DNA of 64,000 bases from Roseiarcus sp963783175 (GCA_963783175.1 CAWANG010000005.1:50262-114261), one strand, 5' to 3'. Shown: positions 35,501 through 44,232, numbered from the stretch's first letter. Notes: generated by a model not told the origin, from the sequence alone. Made by a program: numbers and translations.

Positions 35501-36637
35501 ATGAAAATCGCCAGGGTCGAGGCCATCCCGGTCAGCTATCCCGAGCCGAACGATTTCAACGCACTTCGCCATCTCTGCCTGGCCAAGATCACGGCGGACG
35601 ACGGACAGGTGGGGTGGGGCGAATCGATCACGCAATTTCCCGAGGCCAATTTCGCCGCCAAGGCGATCATCGAGGGCATGGCGCCGAATCTGATCGGCAA
35701 GGATCCTGTGCAAACCGAGACGCTATGGCGACAGAACAAGCAACAGGCATGGTGGTATGGCTACCACGGCGGCATCGCCTCATACGCCGTCGCCGCCATC
35801 GACATCGCTCTCTGGGACCTCAAAGGCAAGGCGGTGGGCAAAAGGGTCCTCGACCTGCTCGGCGGCCCTGTCCATGAGCGCTTGCCGGCCATCGCCTCCT
35901 GCCATGCCCACTACGAGTCGATCCCCGAGATGGCCGAAGAGACGGCCCAATGGGTCTCGACGGGATTGCAGGGGCTGAAGACCGGTTTCGGCAAGCGCGG
36001 CAATGCGCGTCTCGGGTACGATCATGACCGCGATGTCGCCTACGTCAAGGCCATGCGCGAAGTGCTCGGGGACAAGATGCTGATGATCGACAACGGCATC
36101 GCGATCAAGTGGGACGTCACCGACGCCGTCAGGCGCGCCAAGGCCATGGAGGAATACAATCTCGCGTGGATCGAGGAGCCGCTTGGCGCCTGGGATCCCG
36201 AGGGCTACGCAAACCTGCGCTCCAAGACCACGACTCGCATCGCTTATGGCGAGCGCGAGTGGACGTTGGATCAATTCGAGCGCGTATTGGCGACGGGCAC
36301 GGTCGACGTTGTCGGTGTTGATCCCGGCCGCGCAGAGGGTATCACCGGATTTAAGAAAATCGCAGAGCGATGTGAATTCTACCGCCGGCAGGCCAACGCG
36401 CATGCGTGGTCGTCGGCGATCGTCACGGCGGCGAGCCTGGCTATTTCGTTCAATTCGCCCGCTTGCAAGCTGTTCGAGTTCAAGCCGCTACGCAATCCGA
36501 TGCAGCACGATCTGGTTACCAAGCCGTTCGAGCACGTCGAGGGCTGGGTCTATCCGCCAACCGGTCCTGGCCTTGGCATCGATGTCATTGAGGACGTGGT
36601 AAACAGTTTCCGCAGCGAAAAGATTCTGTCGTCTTGA
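35501..36637 (+). CDS. Mandelate racemase/muconate lactonizing (enolase superfamily) sugar-acid dehydratase
   Basis: A 378-residue enolase-superfamily protein. The capping domain is about residues 1-120 and the barrel follows. LKTGFGKRG (Lys160, Lys165) is the first catalytic strand, IDNGI (Asp197) is the first metal ligand, WIEEPL (Glu225/226) the second and YGERE (Glu251) the third. The general acid position is near His301 in HAWSSA. Members of this group dehydrate aldonates such as L-rhamnonate or L-fuconate to 2-keto-3-deoxy acids. It lies 11 bases after the lactonase. The Lys-rich first strand (K-T-G-F-G-K) differs from the plain K-x-K motif, so the exact substrate is open. Confidence 0.88.
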   Translation: MKIARVEAIPVSYPEPNDFNALRHLCLAKITADDGQVGWGESITQFPEANFAAKAIIEGMAPNLIGKDPVQTETLWRQNKQQAWWYGYHGGIASYAVAAIDIALWDLKGKAVGKRVLDLLGGPVHERLPAIASCHAHYESIPEMAEETAQWVSTGLQGLKTGFGKRGNARLGYDHDRDVAYVKAMREVLGDKMLMIDNGIAIKWDVTDAVRRAKAMEEYNLAWIEEPLGAWDPEGYANLRSKTTTRIAYGEREWTLDQFERVLATGTVDVVGVDPGRAEGITGFKKIAERCEFYRRQANAHAWSSAIVTAASLAISFNSPACKLFEFKPLRNPMQHDLVTKPFEHVEGWVYPPTGPGLGIDVIEDVVNSFRSEKILSS

Positions 36638-36688
36638 AATGATCGGCGATAAGAAATCGGCTGGCGCCGAATCCAGGGAGGAATCAAA

Positions 36689-37799
36689 ATGAAATCGAAG
36701 CTCAAGCTCTATGTCGCGGCAATTGTCCTTGTAGGCGCGGCCGGCGCGGGGACGGCGCTTCGCGGCGGACAGCCAATCGCAGATCCCTTCGACAGGCGAG
36801 AAGGTTGCCGGCGCGCCGTTCGAGGTCAAGCGCGACTGGGGCACGTTCAAGCTCGCCGATCGGATCGCCGCGAAGGTCAAGGCCGGCGAGAAGATCAATT
36901 ATGTCTTCTCCTATCAGGCATCCGGCATTCCGCTGTTCTCCCCGCAATTCGCCGCCGGTTTCGAAACCGGCTGCAAACTCGGCAACGCGATCACTCCGCT
37001 CGAATGCGCGTCGATTGCGCCGGTGCAGACCGACGCCAACCAACAAATCTCGCAGATCGAAGCCAAGCTCGCGGCTGGCGAGATCGATTGCATCTCGATT
37101 GAGCCGGTAACTTCCGACTCGACGACCGCGATCGTGAACAAGCTGATGGATCAGGGCATTCCGGTTTTCACCAACGGCGTCACCTCTCGCGGCCACGAAT
37201 TCACCAACTTCACCCAGGTGCCTCAACTCGAGGGTGAGACGGCGGGCAAGATCGTGCTCGACTGGATGAAGGCCAACAACAAGGACCTGAAAGTGTTCGC
37301 GGTCTCGGGCGGCGACCCGACGCAGTTCTGGGCGCAAGGCCGTATGAAGGGATTCCACGAGACCATCGCCAAGGCGATTCCCGACGCAAAGTTTGTCACG
37401 ACGGAGGCGAACGGACTCAACGTCAGCTATGATCCCGGTCAGACTTACGACACCTATCGGACGTTCCTCTCAGCCAATCCGGACGTGCAGTTCATTGAGA
37501 ACGTCGACATCGGCGCCGAGCATGCCGATCGTGCGATCACGAGCCTGAACAAGGCCGGCCAAGTGTTCACCATCGGCTGGAACGTCTCAAAGGGCCAGCT
37601 CGACGGAATCGAGAAGGGCATTCAGGTGGCGGCGCTCGATCAGCGTTGGTCGGATCAGGCGGCTTTCGGTGGCCCGGCTTGCGCCCAATTCCTGAAGAAC
37701 GGCGTCATCTTGCCCAACACTCAGACACTGCTGCCGGTGATGAAGGATCAAGTCGCTGCGGCGCGAGCTGAGCTCGACCGCATCCTCGGTCAGAAATAG
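36689..37799 (+). CDS. Sugar ABC transporter substrate-binding protein, frame broken in signal peptide
   Basis: Two frames make one protein. ATG 36689 (with AGGGAGG ahead) gives MKSKLKLYVAAIVLVGAAGAGTA. After dropping one base near 36755-36758 the signal peptide ends AFAAD and the frame runs SQSQIPSTGEKVAGAPFEV into the mature protein. The downstream part has VFSYQASGIPLFSP, QTDANQQISQIEAKLAAGEID, EPVTSDSTTAIVNKLMDQG and SGGDPTQFWAQGRMKGFHE, typical of periplasmic monosaccharide-binding proteins. Without the shift, export would fail. It leads the second ABC set. Whether the base is real or an assembly error is open. Confidence 0.82.
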
Positions 37800-37809
37800 G
37801 TTGCCGCGC

Positions 37810-37836
37810 TCGGGGCCAGGAATATCCTGGCCCCGA
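37810..37836 (+). promoter_or_regulatory. Intercistronic hairpin after binding-protein gene
   Basis: A perfect 12-base inverted repeat (37810-37821 with 37825-37836, loop ATA) 10 bases after the binding-protein stop and 25 bases before the permease start. There is no T run. Hairpins in this place often protect the binding-protein part of the message and reduce downstream expression, giving an excess of binding protein over membrane subunits. Confidence 0.6.
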
Positions 37837-37861
37837 ATTGGGAGCATGGCCGCCGAGCCTC

Positions 37862-38923
37862 ATGACCAGCGCTGATTCCCGCGACCCTGCTTCTGCAGAA
37901 CCTTCCCGCTCAAGCTTGTCTTCTACGGGTCAGGCGACCTTCGACCTTGCGTTGCGCATGGGAGGACTGGTCCTCGCGATCGTCCTCGTCGCCCTTTTGA
38001 TGTTCGTTCTCAAGCCGAAGTCGTTCAACATCGATGTCGGCATTTCGGTGCTTCGCGCCATGAGTTCGGTGGCGATCATGTCGCTCGGACTCACTCTGGT
38101 CATCGTCGTCGGCGAAATCGACCTGTCTTTCGGCGCCATGTACGGGCTCGGCGCCAATTCGCTTGCCGTCATGTGGATATTGCTGGGGATCCCGATCTAC
38201 GCGGCGCTGCCTCTCGCGATCGGCGTCGGGGCGCTGGTCGGCCTGTTCAATGGCGCTCTGGTCACGTGGCTGCGCATACCCTCCTTCATCGTCACGCTCG
38301 GCACTTACAATCTGCTTTATGGCGTTTCGCTGTGGATCACCAAGACGTCAACCTTCAACCCGGTCTATCCGCCGCCTGGATCCGATATTCCGCCCGCTCA
38401 GCTTGATTTCTTCACCGGCCTTACAGCAAGTTTCGGCGCCCATCCGATATCGCTCGAAGTTGTCTGGATGCTTGGACTCGCATCGATCATCGGGTTCCTG
38501 TTGCACCGCACGCTGTTCGGCTTTCGCCTGATGGCGATCGGCGGCAACCCAGTCGCTGCTCAACTCGCTCGACTGCCGGTCACGCGCTATAAGATTCTTG
38601 CGTTTGTGATCTGCAGCATGTTGGCGGCCGTTGCCGGAATCCTCGATTTCTCCTTCATCCAGACCACCCAGCCGAACATTGGCTTGTCATACACCTTCCC
38701 GGTTTTTGCGGCGGTCATCATCGGCGGCGCCAGTCTTTCCGGCGGCAAAGGGACGGTAATCGGGGCGATGAGCGGCGCATTGCTCCTTGCCGAATTGCAA
38801 CAGGGTCTTGCCTTGCTTTCCCCCGGGCCGCACGTGCAGCAACTCTTCCTCGGCTTCGTGACGATCGGCGCGGTCGCCCTCGACCTTGCGCTCACCAACC
38901 TCCGCAACCGCAGGGCGGCATGA
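37862..38923 (+). CDS. Sugar ABC transporter permease
   Basis: Start at ATG 37862 (MTSADSRDPASAEP). A 353-residue membrane protein with a short soluble N-terminus and many hydrophobic segments. The family motifs are VVGEIDLSFGAMYGLGANS, TWLRIPSFIVTLGTYNLL, GGNPVAAQLARLPV and IIGGASLSGGKGTVIGAMSG. Only one permease gene is present here, so it probably forms a homodimer. Its stop overlaps the ATPase start by four bases. It belongs with the binding protein and ATPase of the second importer, in the plus-strand sugar-acid operon. Confidence 0.9.
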   Translation: MTSADSRDPASAEPSRSSLSSTGQATFDLALRMGGLVLAIVLVALLMFVLKPKSFNIDVGISVLRAMSSVAIMSLGLTLVIVVGEIDLSFGAMYGLGANSLAVMWILLGIPIYAALPLAIGVGALVGLFNGALVTWLRIPSFIVTLGTYNLLYGVSLWITKTSTFNPVYPPPGSDIPPAQLDFFTGLTASFGAHPISLEVVWMLGLASIIGFLLHRTLFGFRLMAIGGNPVAAQLARLPVTRYKILAFVICSMLAAVAGILDFSFIQTTQPNIGLSYTFPVFAAVIIGGASLSGGKGTVIGAMSGALLLAELQQGLALLSPGPHVQQLFLGFVTIGAVALDLALTNLRNRRAA

Positions 38924-40426
38924 ACCCCGGAGTCGACGGCGTCCATCTCCGCGGCCTGCGTAAACGGTATGGCGCGACCGTTGCGCTAGACGGGCTCGAC
39001 CTCGATATCCGGCCAGGCGAAGTTCTCGGCATCGCCGGACCGAACGGCGCCGGAAAGAGCACTCTGGTCCGCGTCATCGCCGGAGAGGAACGCCCCGACG
39101 ACGGCGAACTGATGTTCAACGGCCATCCCTGGACGCCTGCCGTCGACTGGCGCCGGGTCGCCGTCGTTCACCAGGAGCCGCAACTCTTCCCCAACCTTAC
39201 CGTCGCCGAGAATGTGCTGGTCGGGCGTGAAGGTAGCCGGCAGTCGCTGGCCGAAGCTGAGCTCCGCCGATGCGAAGGTCATGAAGGCGTTCGGCATCGA
39301 CCGTTTCGCCGACACGCCGCTCGCCGACTGCACTCTGGCGACCCAGCAACGGGCCGAGATCGCACGCGCGGTCGCCCGCGACGCGCAGGTCTTTCTGTTC
39401 GACGAACCGAATTCGGCGTTGACGGACGAGGAATCCAACGAATTGTTCCGAGAGATGCACAAGCTGGCGGCAGGCGGGCGGATTGTGCTTCTTGTAACTC
39501 ATCGACTCGGCGATCTTTTCGAACACGCGAAACGGGTCGCCGTAATCCGCGACGGCCGGGTCCGCGCAATTCTCGAAGGCGACTCCCTAACCGAGGACGG
39601 GATCGCGGAGCAGCTTGTCGTCGGCCGCGACGGTGAGACAAACGTCAAAAGCAGCGCTGGGATTGGTCGTGGCGGAGGCGCTCTCGTTTCCATCGATGAC
39701 TGGTCCCACAAGGCCGCTTTTCATCACATCGCACTGGAAGCCGAGGCGGGTGAAATCGTCGCCCTGGCCGGAGTCGAGGGCTCCGGCGCACGGGAGTTGC
39801 TGCGTTCCTTCGCCGGCTTGGAGTCCTGTTCAGGGGCGATCGAGATCGCCGGGGAAACGGGGGATGCGGCGCAGCGCCTTACCGCCTACGTTCCCGCTAC
39901 CCGAATGCTGAGTCTTTATGGCAACTTCTCCGTCGCGGAGAATCTGCTTGTCCGCCTGGGCAGCTCGGAGATTGCCGGAGTTGGAATGGCCCTGAAGAAG
40001 AAACGGATGCGGCAACTCGCCAACGAAGCGATCCGGCGCTTCTCGATCCGAGCTCACTCCATCTCGCAGGGGATACGCTCTCTTTCCGGCGGCAATCAAC
40101 AGAAAGTGGCGATCGCCCAGGCGCTCAATTGTGCGCCGCGGCTGCTGTTGCTCGAAGAGCCGACGCGGGGCGTGGATATTCACAGCAAGCGCGAAATTTA
40201 TCGGCTGCTGCGCGACTATGTCGGCGCCGACAACACCGTGATCATGTTCTGCACCGAAGTGCTGGAGGTCTACGAGGCGGCCGACCGCGCGCATGTCGTC
40301 GTCGACGGAAGTTTGTCACGCGCGATCGCGGTCCGCGATTACCCCCACGTTGAGGCCCTTGCTACCGATATCGCGCGAATGGAGCGTCATATTCGCGATG
40401 AGCGCGGAGCGGGGCGGCAATCGTAG
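38920..40426 (+). CDS. Sugar ABC transporter ATP-binding protein, one frame break in first domain
   Basis: The two frames together give a normal double ATPase of about 500 residues. The first frame (ATG 38920) has GIAGPNGAGKSTLVRV and VVHQEPQLFPNLTVAENVLVG. The second has STATQQ-like LATQQRAEIARAVARD, VFLFDEPNSALTDEE and the second domain with GVEGSGARELL, LSGGNQQKVAIAQAL and LLLLEEPTRGVDIHSK. The switch lies about 39240-39275; deleting one base from GAGCTC at 39259-39264 joins them as LAEAES-ADAKVMKAF. The ATPase would energise the importer of the second set. As written, the protein would stop short of its Walker B. Confidence 0.85.
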
Positions 40427-40473
40427 AACTCGTCAGCTCGACCACGGTCCCCGGTCCGGCCGTCGATCACGCG

Positions 40474-40607
40474 GTGATCGACAGAGAGCTACCCGTCCCG
40501 AAGCTCAGCGCCACAATGGAAACACTCAAGGGTCTGCGCTGGCTGAAACAGGTCGAGGACGAGGTCACAATGGGCGAACCGCTCGTCGAACTGGAGACCG
40601 ACAAGGC
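40474..40607 (+). pseudogene. Lipoyl-domain fragment (E2-type), truncated
   Basis: About 44 residues match the beginning of a lipoyl domain: LPVPKLSATMETLKGLRWLK, then VEDEVTMGEPLVELETDKA, with the lipoylated Lys in ETDKA. Homology ends right after the Lys at about 40607, where an opposed gene fragment begins. No E2 catalytic domain follows. It is a relic of a dihydrolipoamide acyltransferase or similar protein; aceE lies 4 kb downstream, but no E2 is near. Confidence 0.65.
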
Positions 40608-40704
40608 GGTGCGTCATGAAGTCGTTGTTCCCACGAAATGTGCGCGGAAGCGGCATACTGAGCGGCACGCATTCGATGCGTTCAATCTTCAACAGCGGCG
40701 CCAT
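40608..40704 (-). pseudogene. Mandelate racemase/MLE-family N-terminal fragment
   Basis: On the minus strand, from ATG 40704, about 32 residues read LLKIERIECVPLSMPLPRTF then RGNNDFMTHR, the typical start of an enolase-superfamily protein. It ends exactly where the lipoyl fragment begins. The rest of the gene is missing, so the junction near 40607 marks a deletion or rearrangement. Confidence 0.62.
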
Positions 40705-40846
40705 CGCACGCCCAACTAGGAGAGATAGACGAACGCTAGTGTGGCGCCCCCGATTGCCTCAAGTTTGTAGCAGGATGTTCATCGCGCGCGGCATACCGTA
40801 GCATGTGAAACCCAAACATGGATCATCAAGCGACGGCGGGAGCGGA

Positions 40847-41893
40847 ATGACTCGGAAGGCGCGCATCGGTGTGATCGGCGCTGGCTGGTGGGCGGCGGTC
40901 AACCATTTGCCGGTGCTGAAGGCAAACGAGGATTGCGAGATCGTCGCAGTCAACCGCCTCGGCGCGTCGGAACTCGACGAACTGCAACGCAAATTCCGGG
41001 TCCCCCTCGGTTTTGAAGACTATCGCGCCATGCTGGACCAGGTCCCGATGGACGGCGTGGTGATCTCATCGCCTCACGTGCTGCATCACGAGCACGCTGT
41101 GGCTGCGCTGGCCAAAGGCTGCCATCTGCTGGTCGAAAAGCCGTTGACCACCACGACCGCCGATGCCCGAGACTTAATGGCCAAAGCCGACGCCGCGGGC
41201 AAACAGGTGATCGTGCCCTACGGCTGGAACTTCAAGGACTGGACCGATGAGGCGCGGGCCCTGGTCGCAAACGGGCGGATCGGCCGGGTCGAGCACGTTG
41301 TGCTGCAGATGGCCTCCGCGCTGGAAGACCTGTTCGCTGGCCAGCCGATGAAGGAAACCGAGACGCACATGTTCCGTCCCCCGCCTTCGACGTGGGCCGA
41401 TCCCAAGCGCGCCGGAGGCTATGGCTGGGGTCAGCTCGTGCATGCGCTGGGGTTATTGTTCCGCATCGCGGATCTCGAGCCGACGCGCGTTTTCGCCCTC
41501 ACTGGCAAGTCGGCGGCCGGCGTCGACTATTACGATGCTGCTGTCTTGCAGTTCGCCAATGGAGCGACTGCTTCCGTCTCGGGTTCGGCGACGGCGCCCA
41601 AGCACCGTGGCAACCAGATCGATCTGCGCATGTTCGGCTCGGAGGGCATGCTCGCGCTCGACATCGAACGGGAGCGCCTGGAAGTGCGGCGCCGCGATGG
41701 ACGGGATATTGTTGTCGAGATGCCGCCGGGCTCGGGCGCCTACGCATGCGAAAAGCCGTTGAACACTTTGGTCGATATTTGTCTTGGCCGGCCGGTCGAG
41801 AACCAGTCGCCAGGCTTAGTGGGCCTGCGCGCCGTCGAGGTTCTCGACGCGCTCTATCGTTCGGCGCATTCGGGGCGCCTTGAAGAGGTATAA
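40847..41893 (+). CDS. Gfo/Idh/MocA family oxidoreductase
   Basis: Start at ATG 40847 (MTRKARIGVIGAGWWAAVNH), with GGGAG six bases ahead; a GTG 14 codons earlier is less likely. The 348-residue protein has the Rossmann fold GVIGAGWW, the EKPLTTTTADARDLM motif with the conserved Glu-Lys-Pro, and a C-terminal domain including GGYGWGQLVHALGLL. The family uses NAD(P) to oxidise or reduce sugars and inositols. It follows the broken transporter and the fragment pair and precedes an acetoacetate decarboxylase-family gene, so it may act on a sugar of this region. Confidence 0.88.
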   Translation: MTRKARIGVIGAGWWAAVNHLPVLKANEDCEIVAVNRLGASELDELQRKFRVPLGFEDYRAMLDQVPMDGVVISSPHVLHHEHAVAALAKGCHLLVEKPLTTTTADARDLMAKADAAGKQVIVPYGWNFKDWTDEARALVANGRIGRVEHVVLQMASALEDLFAGQPMKETETHMFRPPPSTWADPKRAGGYGWGQLVHALGLLFRIADLEPTRVFALTGKSAAGVDYYDAAVLQFANGATASVSGSATAPKHRGNQIDLRMFGSEGMLALDIERERLEVRRRDGRDIVVEMPPGSGAYACEKPLNTLVDICLGRPVENQSPGLVGLRAVEVLDALYRSAHSGRLEEV

Positions 41894-41927
41894 AAGACTT
41901 GCAGGGGAGATTCGCAGGGGAGGCGCC

Positions 41928-42722
41928 ATGAGCGGAAAGGATCTGCGTCGTGGCGGGCTGGACCGTCTTACGGTTGAAGACATCCTGACGCCGGGATTTT
42001 CGACGCCCTGGGATGCGCCGACAATTCCTCCCTTCCCATTTACGTTCCGCAATGTCGAAGTGCTGACGCTCGCATGGCGGACCAGCGACGCGGCGGTCGC
42101 ACGACTGTTGCCGCCGCCGCTCGAACCGACGTCCGACGTGGTGCTCGCCCATGTGTACCGCATGAACGATGTCGATTGGCTCGGCTCCTATGGCGAGAGC
42201 AACCTGTCGGTCGGCTGCAAACTGCCCGGCGCGGACATAGCCGGGTCTTATTCGCCGTATCTCTTTCTGTCGTCGGACGTTGGCGTTGCGCATGGTCGGG
42301 AGGTTCATGGCCAGCCGAAGAAACTCGGCGAGCCCTTCGTTGAAATCCGCGGCGACCTCACGGTCGGCCTAGTCAGGCGCAACGGGATCGACGTGCTCAC
42401 GGGAACCCTTCCCACGAAGCAACGGCCGGACAGCCTCGACAGCCTGACGCGGCACTTCGATTTCGCCCTCAACATTAATTTGAAGGCAGTCGATCACATT
42501 GATGGCCGTCCAGCGATCCGGCAACTGACTGCGCGTCGACTGGCGGATGTCCGCGTGCACGAATGCTGGGGCGGACCGTGCACCGTCGAATTGCGCCCTA
42601 ACGCGCAGGCGCCCATACATCGCCTGCCTGTCGTCGACATGCTCGACGGCCTTTATTGGCGCGCCGACTTCACGCTTGTCCCGGGGCGCGTAGTTCACGA
42701 CTATCTCGCCGCGAAGACCTGA
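41928..42722 (+). CDS. Acetoacetate decarboxylase (ADC) family protein
   Basis: The start at ATG 41928 has AGGGGAGG about five bases ahead. A 264-residue protein with VLAHVYRMNDVDWLGSYGE, YSPYLFLSSDVGVAHGRE and HGQPKKLGEPFVEIRGD; Lys in PKKLGEP corresponds to the Schiff-base Lys of acetoacetate decarboxylase. Family members also include aldolase-dehydratases on keto acids, so acetoacetate may not be the substrate. Position between an Idh-type oxidoreductase and an aldo/keto reductase fits a sugar-acid role. Confidence 0.83.
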   Translation: MSGKDLRRGGLDRLTVEDILTPGFSTPWDAPTIPPFPFTFRNVEVLTLAWRTSDAAVARLLPPPLEPTSDVVLAHVYRMNDVDWLGSYGESNLSVGCKLPGADIAGSYSPYLFLSSDVGVAHGREVHGQPKKLGEPFVEIRGDLTVGLVRRNGIDVLTGTLPTKQRPDSLDSLTRHFDFALNINLKAVDHIDGRPAIRQLTARRLADVRVHECWGGPCTVELRPNAQAPIHRLPVVDMLDGLYWRADFTLVPGRVVHDYLAAKT

Positions 42723-43035
42723 AGAGACTTCGCGCGGAATCGCCCCGCGGATTGACGCGAGCGAAAGAAGCGATGGCGATGATCCCGAACTTGACGGTCA
42801 GGTTGCGGATAAATCGGTAAGGTGACAGATGTTTGCGATAATCCGAAGGACGTGCTATCTTTCCTCTGTCGTCGGATTGCAGATCGAGGTCGTGGCGAAC
42901 GAGGGGCGTGCCGCGCCTCACGCTGTTTGACTTTGACGGCCTGTTGGCCGGGCAGGCAGAGATCAAGAGGAGCGTCTGGTTTGGGGATTCGTTGCCTAAG
43001 TCGTTGAAAAGTCTTGATTGGTGGAAGAAAAATGA

Positions 43036-43093
43036 TTGGATTTTCCTTCCTTTTTCTTGGATTTTCGTTCCGCAAGGGTTTGGATATCCTTCC
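43036..43093 (+). repeat. Three direct repeats TTGGATWTYSTTCC-like at about 21-23 base spacing
   Basis: Copies: TTGGATTTTCCTTCC at 43036-43050, TTGGATTTTCGTTCC at 43057-43071 and TTGGATATCCTTCC at 43080-43093. The starts are 21 and 23 bases apart, about two helical turns, so a protein could bind all three on one face. They lie 100-160 bases before the aldo/keto reductase start. Confidence 0.55.
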
Positions 43094-43101
43094 CCGGATT
43101 T

Positions 43102-43114
43102 GGAAATCATTTCC
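43102..43114. promoter_or_regulatory. Perfect 13-base palindrome, candidate operator
   Basis: GGAAAT-C-ATTTCC is a perfect inverted repeat located just after the three direct repeats and 81 bases before the aldo/keto reductase start. It could be a dimeric regulator site. No regulator gene is adjacent on this side; the nearest is the Lrp gene at 44.2 kb. Confidence 0.4.
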
Positions 43115-43194
43115 GCCGCCCCCGGGAATGATGGCTACTTTGCCGTCCTGAGGAGTCAGGCGCTACACAGTGCTGTTACAGGGAGGGTGGGCGC

Positions 43195-44220
43195 GTGAAT
43201 CCTTTCGAAATAAGAGAGCTTGGAAAGAGCGGTGTACGGCTAACGCAGCTGGGGTTCGGCAGCGCGCCGTTGGGGGAGCTCTTCGTCCGGGTCGACGAGC
43301 CGACGGCGGCCGCTACGCTCAAAGCGGCCTGGGACGCCGGCATTCGTTATTACGACACGGCCCCCTATTACGGTCGGGGTCTGGCCGAGATTCGTTGCGG
43401 CCGTTTCCTCGATGCGAAACCGCGGTCGGATTTCGTTTTGTCGACAAAAGTTGGGCGCTGGTTCTTTCCGCCGGCCAAGCCGGACGAGTTCCAATCTGAA
43501 CCTTGGGCTGGCGGGCTTCGCTTCGATCATGTGCACGACTACAGCTACGACGGAATCATGCGGTCCTACGAACAATCGCAGATGCGACTCGGCATGAACC
43601 GAATCGACCTCCTTCTCATTCACGATCTCGACTTCTGGTTCCATCTGACCGAAGCGAAGGTCTCGGCCTATCTCAATCAGCTATTCACCTCCGGCTGGCG
43701 GGCGCTGGATCAATTGCGGTCGCATGGCCTCGTCCGCGGAGTGGGAGCCGGAATTAACGAACTAGGGATGATGCCGCGGTTCCTCGACGCGATCCCGCTG
43801 GATTTCTTTTTGGTGGCGCTCCGGTACACGCTGATGGAACAGGACGTCCTGAAGGAGGAGTTTCCTTACTGTCAGCGTCTCGGCGTCGGCGTCGTGGTGG
43901 GCGGCGTCTTCAACTCCGGGATCACTGCGACGGGTCCGATCCCGGGGGCTAAATACAACTACAGGGACGCGACGCCCGAAGAGATGGATCGGGTCGCCAA
44001 AATCAAGGCAGTGTGCTCGGCACACGGGACGCCGCTCGCAGCGGCGGCCCTCCAGTTCCCGCTCGCCCATCCGATTGTCGCCTCGATCATCCCTGGCGCG
44101 TTCAGCCCGGATCAGGTCCGACAGAACGTCGACCATTGCCGGCATCCAATCCCCGCATCGCTCTGGTCGGACCTGAAGCGCCAGGGGCTCATCGGGGCCG
44201 ACGCGCCGACGCCGCAATGA
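43195..44220 (+). CDS. Aldo/keto reductase, D-threo-aldose/L-fucose dehydrogenase type
   Basis: Start at GTG 43195 with GGGAGGG seven bases ahead. A 341-residue protein with LGFGSAPLGELF, YYDTAPYYGRGLAE (catalytic Asp and Tyr), FVLSTKVGRWF (catalytic Lys) and DLLLIHDLDFW (His). The long loop around residues 95-110 and the C-terminal AAALQFPLAHPIVASIIPGA are typical of the aldose 1-dehydrogenase branch that includes L-fucose dehydrogenase. It could start the L-fucose oxidative pathway whose later steps are in this window. It converges on the Lrp gene. Confidence 0.87.
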   Translation: MNPFEIRELGKSGVRLTQLGFGSAPLGELFVRVDEPTAAATLKAAWDAGIRYYDTAPYYGRGLAEIRCGRFLDAKPRSDFVLSTKVGRWFFPPAKPDEFQSEPWAGGLRFDHVHDYSYDGIMRSYEQSQMRLGMNRIDLLLIHDLDFWFHLTEAKVSAYLNQLFTSGWRALDQLRSHGLVRGVGAGINELGMMPRFLDAIPLDFFLVALRYTLMEQDVLKEEFPYCQRLGVGVVVGGVFNSGITATGPIPGAKYNYRDATPEEMDRVAKIKAVCSAHGTPLAAAALQFPLAHPIVASIIPGAFSPDQVRQNVDHCRHPIPASLWSDLKRQGLIGADAPTPQ

Positions 44221-44232
44221 TGAAGCGCCAGC

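Larger units (their letters stand above)
42723..43194 (+). other. 472-base intergenic region upstream of the aldo/keto reductase
   Basis: I see no gene with family support; the open frames at 42908-43198 (+) and 42701-43110 (-) lack recognisable domains. The second half is AT-rich compared with the neighbourhood and contains repeated TTGGAT motifs and a palindrome, listed separately. Confidence 0.5.

Noticed and set aside
42908..43198. 96-codon frame before the aldo/keto reductase as a gene
   Set aside because: No domain, overlaps the repeat/palindrome region and the next ribosome site; more likely regulatory DNA.
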